Part shown: piece after piece, positions 12,784 through 24,278 of the stretch
How positions within the stretch are numbered: the first letter of the stretch is position 1
Layout: the number at the start of each line of letters is the position of its first letter
NCBI RefSeq assembly: GCF_036785885.1
Contig: NC_092317.1
Coordinates: 6,450,501-6,514,500, forward strand
From: Coffea arabica
Taxonomy: Eukaryota; Streptophyta; Magnoliopsida; Gentianales; Rubiaceae
Length of the DNA: 64,000 nucleotides
Direction of reading: 5' to 3'
Notes under the pieces: generated by a model
Told to the model about the DNA's origin: nothing
Database searches by the model: none
Seen by the model: only the letters and a program-made list of their open reading frames with translations
Translations under genes and position numbers: made by a program

Positions 12784-13781
12784 AGTGAGTACTTGTATTA
12801 TAATTGTTAAGTATCGTGAGATTATGAAATATAGGTAAGGAAATGAGAAAGTATAGTGATTTTTAAATGCAGAAATAGAATCAAATACACTAATTTGTTT
12901 AAGGGGAGAAACGTAAAAGTAACCAAATGGTCATTTACTCACATAATCATAAGTTAGTAGGAATTTTTACAAAATTTACCTTGAAAACATTTATCAAAAA
13001 AAAAATTGAATCACTTTCATTCTTGCAATTGTAATAATTAGAAAGAAAATCAAACAACTAATTGTAAATCCTTTGTTCTAAGATTGAACTATTTCAGATT
13101 GTAATTTGTTTCTCCTAAAGTAATCAACAAACAGGAGCCCCTAGCCATAAAACTAGCATACGCTTAGATATTTAGGAATGTTTGATGTGTTTTTGTTAAT
13201 TAGTGCATGTTTAATTATATTTCCCCTTATCGCTGCTAAAACATGTTTCACTACACATCTCTTATTTACCATAGTCATTTCCCGAGTTCCATAAGTCATA
13301 CTAATCGAAGCAAAGGTTGTGCTAATCTAATGAACAAAATTTTTATAAAACACGCAACTAATAGACGGACAAGCATTCCAATAAATTCAAAAAAAAATTC
13401 AGAAATTTTACAAACTTCACGTCCAATTAACTCTCCACAATAAACATGTACTAATTGAGAATGAAGATTGGGACTGTATAGGATTCCTCATTATTTTACT
13501 AATAACTTTCTCCCAAGCAATCAAATAATATTCGATTAAGCTTTCGGAAAAAATGACCAAATCCAGTAAGTACAATGAATTTCTCACACGGGGCATCTTT
13601 AGTTTGATAGCAGATTCCAACAACACTAACTTCTTTTATATATTTATTTTTGGTACTTCACCTTCAAAGTACTCCCAAATCGGCTTCATAATCTGTTTTT
13701 CAAGGAGAGAATATTCTATTCCTCTGCAGTATCGGATCGTGTTCGTGTATATAGATAGATAGATCTCAAGCAATTGAGGGA

Positions 13782-13814
<33 letters not shown>

Positions 13815-15083
13815 GTGGAAAAGGAATTTAGCTAATGCTTATCCATAAGCGACATACTAGATGTTGGCCCATCGTCCTGTTCCTGTGTCGTGCATGTATT
13901 TTGAGTGGTAAAGGATCTAGTGTTACAATTCGTCCACTATTTTTTGTTTCAACATTATTTAAATCGTCTTCACAAACATCCTTTTTTTTTTATCTTTTTT
14001 TTTTAAAAAATTTATTCTAACACTACTAATAGGTAAAATACATATATTAGATTATTTAGTCTGTTATCTTTTTTTTTTATCTACCTTGTAAGTAATTGTT
14101 AGAACTTGAAGAGGGACAAGAAAAGAGAATTAAACTGAGCTGTTCAAGAAAGATGTACAACAATTTAGTAAATATTAAGATAGAAAATATTACAGAAAGT
14201 GAGAAAAAAGATCCTTAATTTACGACCGTCGCCTCTTTTTCGAGTTATCCCCCTGATGCGTTGAATCCATGCGCTTTCTATGCAAACCATAATAGCTAAT
14301 ACTACATCACTAGCCCAAAGTTTCTATAAAACTATGGGACTTGAATTCACCAGAAATTTTATCTCAACGATTCCCCACAATTCACAACATCACTTTTATT
14401 TTATAAGGATTTTTCCAATGGTGTTAGTGGACACTTGTTGGTTCATTAATCATAATTATTGCAATTCCTACATTTACATTTTTCTTAAAATTAATTATAC
14501 TTTTTTAAATATTGATACCTGAAATCGTTCTTAACGGGTGTTTATCGAGCCAAACTTACACTTGAAATTCCAATGGTGCTGGTGGACACTTTGTTGGCTA
14601 GCCAAACCACTTTTATTAGTTCAATTTATCGTTACAATATCAGTATTCTGCATTATATTGAATGGAACACCAATTGATTCAATCAAAGGGAGATTTGAGT
14701 TCTACTTTTTCTAATTAAAAAAGAAAAAAAAAAAAAAACAAAAGAGATTCTTAGATGACAATGATTGTTTATGGCAAAGGCAAACTCCTTACGTCCCACA
14801 CCTGATAGTAAAAGGAAAGAAGGTGAAGCAGAGGGACCGATTTTGATTACGTTAATATTCATGCTTAGCACTAATTGCCACTAATGGGGTTGCTTTTATT
14901 AAAGAATCCATACATAGGCAGAAATGCATCATGGACAATCGAATCGCACTTGTGGGTTGTGGAGGACAAATTCAGATTCGAACATTCAATCATGGTCACA
15001 GATACTAAACAAATAGAATCAAATCATTTCTTATCCATTTACAGTCCTTTTTCTCATCTAAGTGATTCAATTTTCTCAGCAGT

Positions 15084-15091
15084 CTATAAAT
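15084..15091 (+). promoter_or_regulatory. Probable TATA box of the second GDU-like gene
   Basis: CTATAAAT lies 110 nt upstream of the ATG at 15194. A second CTATAAAG lies at 15104-15111, so two closely spaced starts are possible. Confidence 0.45.
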
Positions 15092-15193
15092 TACAAGAGT
15101 CGTCTATAAAGCTCTCTAAGTGATACAAAATCCATAGTATAAAGTACTGATCCAGGCAAGCTAATTAAACAAGCCATTCAGATACTAGGTTCT

Positions 15194-15487
15194 ATGGCCA
15201 AGCCAAGTTTTTGGCAATGGAATTCTCCAGTTCCATATGTCTACTGCTTTTTTGCCTTCCTCTTGGTGCTCCTTGCCTGTGCTTTAGTCATTCTGTTCTG
15301 CTCTCATGAAACTCCATCTTCCTCAGAATCCAAAAGTGATGCAGAAGAAAAGGAAACAAGAAACTTGAGCGCTGTAGATCCAGAGATGATCACAGTATTA
15401 GTAGTCTTGCCAGGACATGCCAATCCCATGTACGTAGCAAAGCCCCTGGCTTCTAGTACTGCTGCTTCTGCAGCTAACCACCTGTAA
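15194..15487 (+). CDS. GLUTAMINE DUMPER-like protein with an altered VIMAG motif
   Basis: 97 residues, one exon. The N-terminus has W-NSPVPY (residues 9-15), the conserved run just before the GDU transmembrane helix. The helix spans about 17-36 and ends FCSHE. The signature region reads VLVVLPGHANPMYVAKP (68-84). It aligns with the family pattern VIMAGD-NPTYLAKP, but the core VIMAG is VVLPG (70-74). The layout and length fit the GDU family. The change of core residues suggests altered or weakened partner binding (inference). The family role is amino acid export control through the LOG2 ubiquitin ligase. The gene is a neighbour of the more canonical copy at 10856 but too different to be a recent tandem duplicate. 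Confidence 0.8.
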   Translation: MAKPSFWQWNSPVPYVYCFFAFLLVLLACALVILFCSHETPSSSESKSDAEEKETRNLSAVDPEMITVLVVLPGHANPMYVAKPLASSTAASAANHL

Positions 15488-15887
15488 ATCATGTATAGCT
15501 TTTTAGCTTTGAAGATGGATGTTTGACTGTAACTTTGGAACGTTTTCACCATGTTTGTATTGCAATACAAAGAATCTGACCGAATTTTCCACGGCTTTTC
15601 AAACAGTAGCATCGGGATTTTCAATCGTGATTCATGAATGTCAAGAAATCTATCATGTCAGATCTAAGATTTTGGCACTTTCCAGCATGCTTGTCTAAAA
15701 ATCCATCTGCATTTTTCATTCTATATATGTCTTCTAATCTAAGTGGATAAATAGTACAGGTACTTTACTAAGTCAGGATTTACAACTGGCATCGATCATT
15801 TCACACTGTGTTTCTAAAGATTTTTATAGCATCTGAGTCGCTTTTTTTTTTTTTTCTTTTTCTTTGAAGATCAATCAAGATCTTATC

Positions 15888-16124
15888 CATTGTTGCAGCT
15901 TGATTAATCTTTTCTGCATTGATAATGTATAAAGAATTCGAATTCGATACATACCTGATGCCACTTCATATTGGCTTGTGTTGTAGTATAAGATTATTTT
16001 GCATTGATACATTGTTGCAGTTTGATTAATCTTTTCTGCATTGATAATGTATAAAGAATTCGAATTCGATACATATCCGATGCCACTTCATATTGGCTCG
16101 TGTTGTAGTATAAGATTATTTTGA
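15888..16124 (+). repeat. Tandem duplication, period 122 bp, two copies
   Basis: 15888-16009 and 16010-16124 are nearly identical. Both begin CATTGTTGCAG and both contain the palindrome-like GAATTCGAATTC. The high similarity suggests a recent event. Confidence 0.9.
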
Positions 16125-16183
16125 CTCTTGGATGTAGGAGGAAAAAGTGTAAAAATATAAGAAGTAGGAGGTACAGGACTTTC

Positions 16184-16348
16184 TTTTTTTTGTCATCACA
16201 GGGAGTATCCCTTGTGGACTAATCTCCCTTTGTCTGTGCACCCGCCTCCCAAGATGCACAAGACAGTAGAAGAAATCGAACCACAATCACATGGTGCAGG
16301 AACCTAACGAGGCAACCCAACACCAGCCGAGCCGACACCCGAGGGACA
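16184..16348 (-). mobile_element. tRNA-related SINE, minus strand, with target duplication
   Basis: Read on the minus strand, the element starts near 16348. It has an A-box-like CGGCTCGGCTGG near 16335-16324 and a B-box GGTTCGATTTC near 16285-16275, then ends in an A run at 16191-16184. Direct repeats flank it: GGTACAGGACTTTC at 16170-16183 and GGTACAAGACTTTTC at 16349-16363. These hallmarks together define a retroposed SINE. Confidence 0.8.
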
Positions 16349-19077
16349 GGTACAAGACTTTTCTTAGGACAGCGAAATTTTACTTGGTTTCATTGAATTT
16401 GATTGAGCCATCGTCAGGAGTAACAATTGTGGTTTGCTAATTCAATTTAACCTCTTCTTTTGCATGTTCATTTTCACACATTTCCTTTACCAATCTTTCT
16501 CCTCAATACTGTAGCTCGGCTCCAATCCTGTTGCTATTCGGGCACTGAACTACTGTTATATCTAATGGTTGTCGTGGTCAACAAAAAACTGTACTCAACA
16601 GCGAGTGGCACTTACCACTAGGCCCAACATCCCATGATTGAAATATTAAAAGAGAGCATGACTATTAATTACCCAATTATTTCATGTAAATCACGCAGTA
16701 TTAAGTCAAGTAATTGAGAATTGGATATTTTTGCTTAAAAAGTACAATTTCCATGCATCATTATTTCTTTTTTATACTTCTTCTTTTCAATTCATTTGGA
16801 AAGAAGAAAAAGAAGAAGAAGAAGAAGAAAACGTCTGGTTCAGTAATAACATTTTGTCATCAAATGCCTAAACTATAACAAACCTTCAGAAAGCACCTGC
16901 AATAGTCTTTCTTGAACAGGTTCAAATTGGCAAGAGTTTTTTTTGGGGGGGGGGGGGGGGGGGGTTTGGTATATACAGAAGGGACAAGACAATTAACGGG
17001 GAAAAAAAGGTGTGTGTGACATCAGGTTTGTGAGGACAGATCGAAACAATTTCAGCCATGGCAGCAGCATACAATAGGAAAATTCATGGCAACATAGGAA
17101 ACTAATTGATTTGAACAAATATGGAAAGAGAAAGCAACAACTCCTACTGAGACAAAGAGAATTCAATCATATCCCAATTTGACTAAATTTTACTATTATC
17201 ATATTATTCCTTTTAGGAACTATGCAATGTGCACCACATTCTTAATTCAGATCAGCAATCCTAAATGTGAAAATCGTCAATTACTAGATCTTTCCAGCTT
17301 TCTGATGATTTTTGTTCTTTTTGATTAAGAAACATTTGCTTGTTCACATGGAGCCCAAGACAAGTGCAAGTCAAGATACGATCCACCAAAAGGACAACCA
17401 ACAAGAGTAACACAGTGGCCTTACTTGTCCGGTATTGCAATTGATCAATAAGCCACAACAGAACAAATGGACGTGGGGAACAACTAAAAAGGGGTTGGGA
17501 ACAGTGTATGTCCCATGCCATTTGGGGTTCTTTCTTAAGTCTCTTTTGTTCCTTCACTTGAAGCTATATCTGGACCCATGAGATGAGATGTCCCAAGAAA
17601 ATGAAAGCTCTCCAATTTTTAACATGCATAAAATACAAATGACTGTTGCCACTTCGTGTCAATGCCTGCAGCTTTGAGATCATCACCTGTACAATGTTAT
17701 TTCGCTCAAGTTTCTTGGTGCACCAATTTTCAAGCATACTTATTACTATAAAAAACGATTTGATTTCTTAACCGACGACACTGTTCTTCTAATACTTCAA
17801 CTTACTGCTTTAGACAAAGAAGATTATTGGACTTTTATCTCCAGAAGGATGAATTCGACATTTTGAATCAAATCTCTTTTGTCTTGAAATGAAATTTTTG
17901 GTATTGCAGGCTTTATCTTGAGAATGGTAACTTGAACCGCTTGCATCAATATGTACTTCCTTTAAAATTGTGGGAAATTTTCTAGCACAGTAGGATTAAA
18001 TCTACACAAATACTCCCCAGGCATTAAAGATCCCTAAAAAGTGCCTAGCATGTGAGCAACAAGGCATGATACTCGGGAAAATGACAGGAATTTCGGAAAG
18101 GATGAATGCAATAAATGAAGCAGTATATGTTTTACTTTGAATGCTAAAGTAGCCTGACCACATAATGGGCAACTATTCTGGATACACGAATTACCTAACA
18201 ACCGAACGAGACTCGTACATTTACACCGTCCAAAGCCTTGCATTCTCCCTTTATTTTAAAAGCGCAAGAAACATGTAGTATGTGGTTTATGAGCAGACCC
18301 CCTAAAGGCTAAAGCAAAGAAAGTTGAGAATTAAGAATCCTCTGGGTATATCCTGATCTAGGTATAACTGCAGTTTGGTTCTTTCTTACGTATTACTCCC
18401 TCTCAAAGTAGAAAAGCTGCATCCTTATTTATTTCATGGCGTTATGTTTTATTTGACATGACACAGAAGTGATGTACCCAGTAAAATTAATGAGGAAGGC
18501 GATAAAGAAAGAAGAAGTTGTTTCTCTCTAACCCACATTAAAACCAAGGGCACAACTCACATATTCTCTCAGTTGCACGTAGGGCTATAGGCATCTGTGT
18601 ATTTGCATTTAAGACTAGCTTTTCATTGATGGCATGACCAGAGTAGTAAAAGTTGCATGTTCTCTTCTCTTGGTTAGAGGAAAAATCAAAAACATGTCCT
18701 TTCAAATTCAAGGAGACTTGGCTTGAGCGGTGTTTTTATGCTTTTTGTATGACACATCTCTCTTTCTTTTGGCAGCTTCTAGCTGTACTGGTGATGTAAA
18801 GTCAGGAAAAATAATTAATTGGCTATTTAGATATCCAGGTGGTGAAATTTAATCCAGCTAATAAAAGAGAATAAAATAAATAGTCGGTTGTGTTGCTTTC
18901 AAAAGTATAAGAGAGGCATGTCTGTTGTTCATGATAGAGCTGTATTGGTCAGACAGGAGAAAGCACATGTGGTTTTCACAGGTGTTTTAGTTTAGTTCTT
19001 ACGCTGATCACCACCTTGTATCTCTAAAACACTACTGTTTCTTGGTTGTTCTTCCAACCTTTCTTTTAGCCCTCAAA

Positions 19078-20396
19078 ATGGATTCTTCCCTAGTTTTTGG
19101 AGGTGCAGAAGAATGCCACAGCAGTGAATCCGGGTGGACTATGTACATTGGCTCACCTGTGCAAGGTGAGGAGGATGATGATATTGATCCAAGTGGCTAT
19201 GATGCTCATGGAGAATTTGATGGTTTAGCTGAAGAAAATCATAAAGCTAATCATCATGATGCAAATAGTGATGATTCTATGGCCTCTGATGCTTCTTCTG
19301 GTCCCAGTCATCGAGAGCAACCGTGGACGGCTGGTCGCGGAATAACTGAATACTACAAGGGGCATGACGCCAATGTTGATGGAAAACATTGCTCCAGCCA
19401 CAAAAGCAAGAAGGCGGGAGTCAAGAAGAATAGGCATGAGAAGAAGAATAAAGAGAAGGATGAGGCTGAAGTTGCTGCAAAGGGAGTCAAGTATTTTACA
19501 CAAGGTAGTAAGGTGAGGAAAAATCTAGGATGTGGGAAAAGAAACTAAATGAACTGAAATCTCCATATCCTTCTTGCTGTGTCAGCCATCAATAGCAGAA
19601 GTTATTTTGAAGCCTGTAGAAATTAGAATCCTGGCATGAGCTTAAAATGTTTCCAATTAGATATGTTAGCAATTTTTGTACTTTGGCCATGCGATAAATA
19701 TATTAATTTTTAGCACATGCACAAGTGCATGATTTTAAGTAAAGTATTCCATTATTATGCTTGAGAACAAGACACAAGCATAAGCTATTTGCATGTACTT
19801 GAGCAGGCGGGGGAAATGAGAATCTGATTGGAAAATCTCAGAATATTATTGCATCTCAAATAAGATTTCTTAATCGTATGATTTATTTTGTCTATGGTTC
19901 TCATGGTTGTATATGATTAATGCAGACATTAGAAACGATTAGTCAACATCAGCTGTAAAAAGTTATTTTAAGTTAAAAAAACAACAGGTTGTTGATAAAT
20001 TCCATCCATGTAAGTTTGAACTTTGAACAGGCATAAACTGAAAAGCATCTACAGGTGTAGCCTCCACAACATCAAATTTTGTGTAATCATATGTCTGTGT
20101 GCTTGAGGGTGTTTCTTTTGCTTGGACAGAATGACCAGATCGATGAGAGAAAAGGAAGATATGCAATTCTATGATTTGCTCTCCAACAAATCTAGAGAAA
20201 GAATGTTTGGAAGACATCCTCTAAATAAATTTTAAGCCAAAAGACATCAGCTAATTAAAGGTTAACTCGAAATTCTTGAACGTTTCTTTTCTTGTCAGCA
20301 AATGATAATCCTTCCGTTGATCAGCAAGATAACAAAGGTGGTCAACCTCTAAAGGAGAGATCTAAGATCAAGGAAAGAAAGCAATACAATTCCTAA
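19078..20396 (+). CDS. SOB FIVE-LIKE (SOFL) protein
   Basis: Exon 1 (19078-19504) encodes both SOFL signatures: SSESGWTMYIGSP (15-27) and SDDSMASDASSGPSH (64-78). SOFL proteins are small plant proteins linked to cytokinin levels in Arabidopsis (family knowledge). The first exon can end at 19504 (CAAG|GTAGTA) and join 20299, after a CTTGTCAG acceptor, giving FTQANDNPS... and a stop at 20394-20396: 174 residues in total. Without splicing, the frame stops at 19548 (156 residues). I prefer the spliced form because the second exon is lysine- and glutamine-rich in keeping with the preceding tail, keeps frame, and has good splice sites. Both endings may be used. The ATG at 19078 is preferred to an upstream in-frame one at 19042, which would add a hydrophobic run. 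Confidence 0.8.
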
Positions 20397-22439
20397 CTCC
20401 GCAAACATCTCAGATCAATCCCTTATTCCCGCATCAATTCCCAGTTAGAAATTCTTGCAGCATTAGTTCTCTCATTTCATCTTCTTATATTTCAAGAGGG
20501 ATATTTTAGCTGATTTAAGACAAGTTTATGAGCATCAACCAGCCGTGAACAACTATAGATATATTGATCAGGCAAAATTTGCTCTATGGAAAATGCAAAT
20601 AATTGACTGAGCTACGCTTTCTCAACAGTCATTCACTTAAGTAGGCTCAGAAGCCATTGACAAAGTTGTGCACTTAAAATTTGCAGGACTTTCAGCATTT
20701 TCCTATGCCATATTGCCAACATCGCTGGTAACTTGATTAGCTAGCATCAAGAAATGAATGGACAATCAACAAAGGGACTAATAAAACATGCGATATTAAG
20801 GAAGAAAGAGAACCAGAAACCAACCTACACCGTCCCTCTACCATTGATGAGTAGGCAGAAAAGATGGAACAAGCCACTCATATTTGCTAGCTTGTACACA
20901 GCAACATGTATCCCGGAGATGTGACTATCTTAGACACTTATTATTATTTTTTTATTACAAACAAGGTGTTATAGCCTGAAAGGCACATCAACATAGGTGA
21001 CTTGAGGGGTTGGACCAAAATTAACACCATAAAATGAAGATTTAAATTACAACATTTATGTACAGCCTGTCTACAGGGTGGCAAGCACTCTCTGAGAAAA
21101 ATGGCCTCACTTAATTAAGCTACGAAGAGATTTCTGTAGCATAGAGTCTAACTAGTTAGTACTCGTACTATCACTTCACAGAGTTTTCAGCCCTTGTAGC
21201 ATATAAAGACTAATTCCTGAAATTAATCTTGTGATACCAATAAATTATGCCGGTTGTATAAACTACGAATTCAACTTAGCTGATTAATGGAAACAATTCC
21301 TTGGGAATTTCAGCTAAAAGGCAGCAGATGAAAGGTGGTCACTGATTTTGATTGTTGAATAATAATTTGTTGTAAAACTTATAATCCTGTGATCCATCTG
21401 CAAAACTGCAGAAGAAGAAAATGGAACTATTAACCAAATTGTCTGCAGTGCAGCTCTCGTGGGACATATTTTGGTCTGGGACATGCAACATTCCTGGACA
21501 AAGTCAAGAAAGAGTCATGTGATCACTAATCTTTGTTCTTTTCCTAACCTTGACAATCATTCTTGAGGGGGAGGTGGACAGAGAGAATGACTCGACTAAA
21601 TCATACAAAACTATCCCGTCTCTTTCCTGTGTCCACACTCCCTCGTGCATGTTTCCCTATATACGTTGAAGGGAATCATCACAGTTTTAATCCAGCCATA
21701 ATTGGCATTTCGCACCAGCGCTATTAGGAGTTGAGGACAAAAGTAATTGCCCATGGCCCATGGGCTCCATCAATTCCGTTGTATAAACTGAAGAACAAGC
21801 AGAATTTTATCTGGTGTTGATATTAATTCCATCACTAAATACATGCTTTTGTGAATTGTTAATTTTTATGCTTTCCAAGAATGTTTTCTTGGCAGGTTGT
21901 AGCACTAAGGCCCAATGGATACGCAATTGTAACACTAGTAAAGTTGTGGGCTTCTTGAGCAAGTGTGAGGCTGAGTGATAATACTTAAGCTCGTGTTTCC
22001 TTTTAATGTTAAAAGATTAAAGCTAATGTTGAATCTTTAGGACAAAATGTGTACTTATAACTACCATTCACCAGCATTTCATCACCAAGCATCTATAGAC
22101 TATAAGGCCAAAATTCTTGAATCCAAGATATAAGGTCACAGGTCTGATTAAGGCACTAGTGTCTCAAATTGTTCAGAGCAATGCAGGTGAGGTGGCATCA
22201 AGATTCAAGAGAATGAATTAGTGGGATAATCACTTTCTAGCAAACTATTCTGTTAAATTTAATCTCCTTTAGATTTAAGCCTTGGCCTAGCCTGCACTTC
22301 AGTCTCACTTGAGGTCTTCAGGTTTGTCATTGTTGCCTGAAAGTTCAGCCTTAAGGAGTACTAAGGCGGGGTTTTACCGGGCTAATGAAGTTTGGATCCA
22401 AACGAACTTCCTCTTCTTTGATTAGTTGTGACAACATCA
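20397..22439. other. Gene-free AT-rich interval
   Basis: About 2 kb downstream of the SOFL gene. I see no coding sequence, RNA gene or defined repeat here. Confidence 0.4.
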
Positions 22440-23130
22440 AAAGATGAAACAAGAAATACATGAGAGTAACTTTGCAACATTTATACTATGGCTTGCCTGT
22501 AGACAAAGACTCAGCACAAAAGATAGACTTTGCTCATCGGGTGTGAATGTAGATCCATTAACTGGTTTTTGTTCTGCAGCTTCTGAATCTCCAAGTCATT
22601 TTTTTTCCCTTTATCCTTTCTCTGCTTATATAGGGGAGGAAGTGCAAAGTACTTGTTTAGTTTTCAGGAAAGCTATTGGACTGGGAACATGCAATTGATG
22701 GTTCAACGTTGCTCCAAAGACTCTTTTGCTTGCTATGTTTGAAGAGTAGCTTTTGCAGCTGTCGCGTACCATGTTTGGCATAGCAGAAATAAACAGGTTT
22801 TTCAGCATGTGCTTTATCCTCCCGAATCTGTCATTCAAACTATCCTGAGGGATTTGAAGGGTATTAGTTCAGGTTGGAGAAAACTGGAGAAAAGTTCAGT
22901 GAATACCAATCTCTGCAGTGATTTAGGGGTTCCTACTCAATTATCTGATGGCAAACTTTGTTTCGAGATCCTAGAGATAGCTACTGCAACGTTCTTACTG
23001 CCAATTTTGACGTTAGTTAGGCTCATTTGTATAGTGGTATACTTTTAGGTTCCTTTTCCATACATATTGCTGTTCTTGTTTGAGGGTTCTGCCCCAAACC
23101 TTGTGTCCTCCATTTGCTTATCAATGAGAA
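22440..23130 (+). mobile_element. LINE remnant, reverse-transcriptase C-terminal zinc-binding region
   Basis: From 22465 the frame reads FATFILWLACRQRLSTKDRL and continues with SSGVNVDPL and ESPSHFFSLYPFS. This is the zf-RVT pattern found at the C-terminus of plant L1-type LINE ORF2 and its relics (WLA-x-RLST-DRL ... C ... ES-H-F--CPFS). Later parts, such as LYPPESVIQTILRDLKG from about 22809, continue the match in other frames. So the copy carries several frameshifts and stops. The expected second cysteine of the zinc site is not in its usual place (FCSAASES). No 5' part is present: the copy is 5'-truncated and old. The right end is approximate. Confidence 0.65.
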
Positions 23131-24202
23131 AAATGAGCTTACCAAATAAAATAGACTTTGCAACATGTGTCTTTCTACGTAGATGAGGTTGAGAATGAAA
23201 AATCTAGAAAGTCAACAGTACTGATATTCTCTTATTTGTTTGAAAAAAATCAGAATTTCTCCAGTGGAAATTAACATAATTCCAAGAAGTTCTGACCTCA
23301 TTGAGAAGCTATATATTATGCTTATGCATTCATGTCTCGAATATCCTCAACTACCTACTTCACTGTGCATCTCTGTTGTGTATATTCGACCTGGTCACAT
23401 TCTTAATACAGCTTGGACGAGCAGTAACTGTTTCTACAAGGTCATACATCAGGACCTGGAAAAATACAAACAGGAAATTATTCATGTCCTGTTTCTACGG
23501 GTTTTGACAATGACATATTGGATTGACTTGAATGCATCTTCTCTTGACTTACAATTTTTCCAGAGTCTTTACCAGAAAATTATAAGGAAAGAAAACAACA
23601 TATAAACAGGGACAGATTCACACTACCACAACATATAAATAGACGACTTCTATTTCTTAAGCAGTGGGACTTAGCAATCAATACTCCATAAGCCCCCCTC
23701 CACTTGCGTACGGTATGTAGACCACAAAGCAGCATTTCAGTCAACCATCATCTTTTTCTTTCGTTTCTTGTGTTTGGAATTCCTACAATTAAAGTCAAAT
23801 TCACACTACCATAACATCACCTTATGGTGAAATGATGACAAACATAACATGCGAACAAGACTTCCTCCTAGAAAACACTAATATGCATTCGCCCCAAACC
23901 TCCCAAGGAATTGCGTATATGGTTTCATACGTTATGATTTCAGGTTGATCCTGGTTCTTAATGCTTGCGAGCGCAGGCAGATGCAGGTCTCAAGGTAAAA
24001 AGAAAAAAAAGGGTAAAATTTACCCCTTGAAAAATGCACTGCACCACAAATAAAAGAAAGCAGATCACAATATCAATAGAGCTTTGATGGGACAAACGTT
24101 CTTCATTCCACAGAGGCCCTCTTTAAAAAAAAAAAAATTCTGAAATTTGCATTGGGTGAAAATATTGTAACCATCTTCACTTCCATCTGAGCTAGGTTAC
24201 CA
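23131..24202. other. Gene-free interval upstream of the receptor-like protein
   Basis: Small frames here lack recognisable motifs. The right end is the promoter of the LRR gene. Confidence 0.4.
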
Positions 24203-24212
24203 TTATAAATAG
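24203..24212 (+). promoter_or_regulatory. Probable TATA box of the LRR receptor-like protein gene
   Basis: TTATAAATAG lies 67-76 nt upstream of the ATG at 24279, which is a well-placed plant TATA element. Confidence 0.6.
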
Positions 24213-24278
24213 GAGGCCATGCCAATGAAATTACACGAGATTTTCGCATAATCCTTAGCTTCTTCCCTGACTGACAGC

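Larger units (their letters stand above)
11153..15083. other. Intergenic region with SINE, foldback and UTR-like repeats
   Basis: About 4 kb between the two GDU-like genes. It holds a SINE with a TA microsatellite tail (11800-11912), a small foldback element (12013-12142), diverged direct repeats resembling the 3' flank of the first GDU-like gene (11195-11570 and 12298-12391), a GC inverted repeat (12767-12783) and long T-tracts (13786-13815). No other coding sequence was recognised. Confidence 0.45.
15488..19077. other. Intergenic region with tandem repeat, SINE and homopolymers
   Basis: Contains a 122 bp tandem duplication (15888-16124), a SINE (16184-16348), an (AAG)n run near 16800-16830 and a long G-tract (about 16943-16963). 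A 98-codon minus-strand frame at 17261-17557 has no recognised motif. The right end should include the SOFL promoter. Confidence 0.4.

Noticed and set aside
14400-14610. Direct repeat of TTCCAATGGTGTTAGTGGAC (near 14412) and a variant near 14568
   Set aside because: Probably part of an old dispersed repeat. Boundaries and family could not be supported.
17261-17557. 98-codon minus-strand frame with a hydrophobic stretch
   Set aside because: No family resemblance, no conserved motif, no promoter or splice context. It could be a small gene but cannot be supported.
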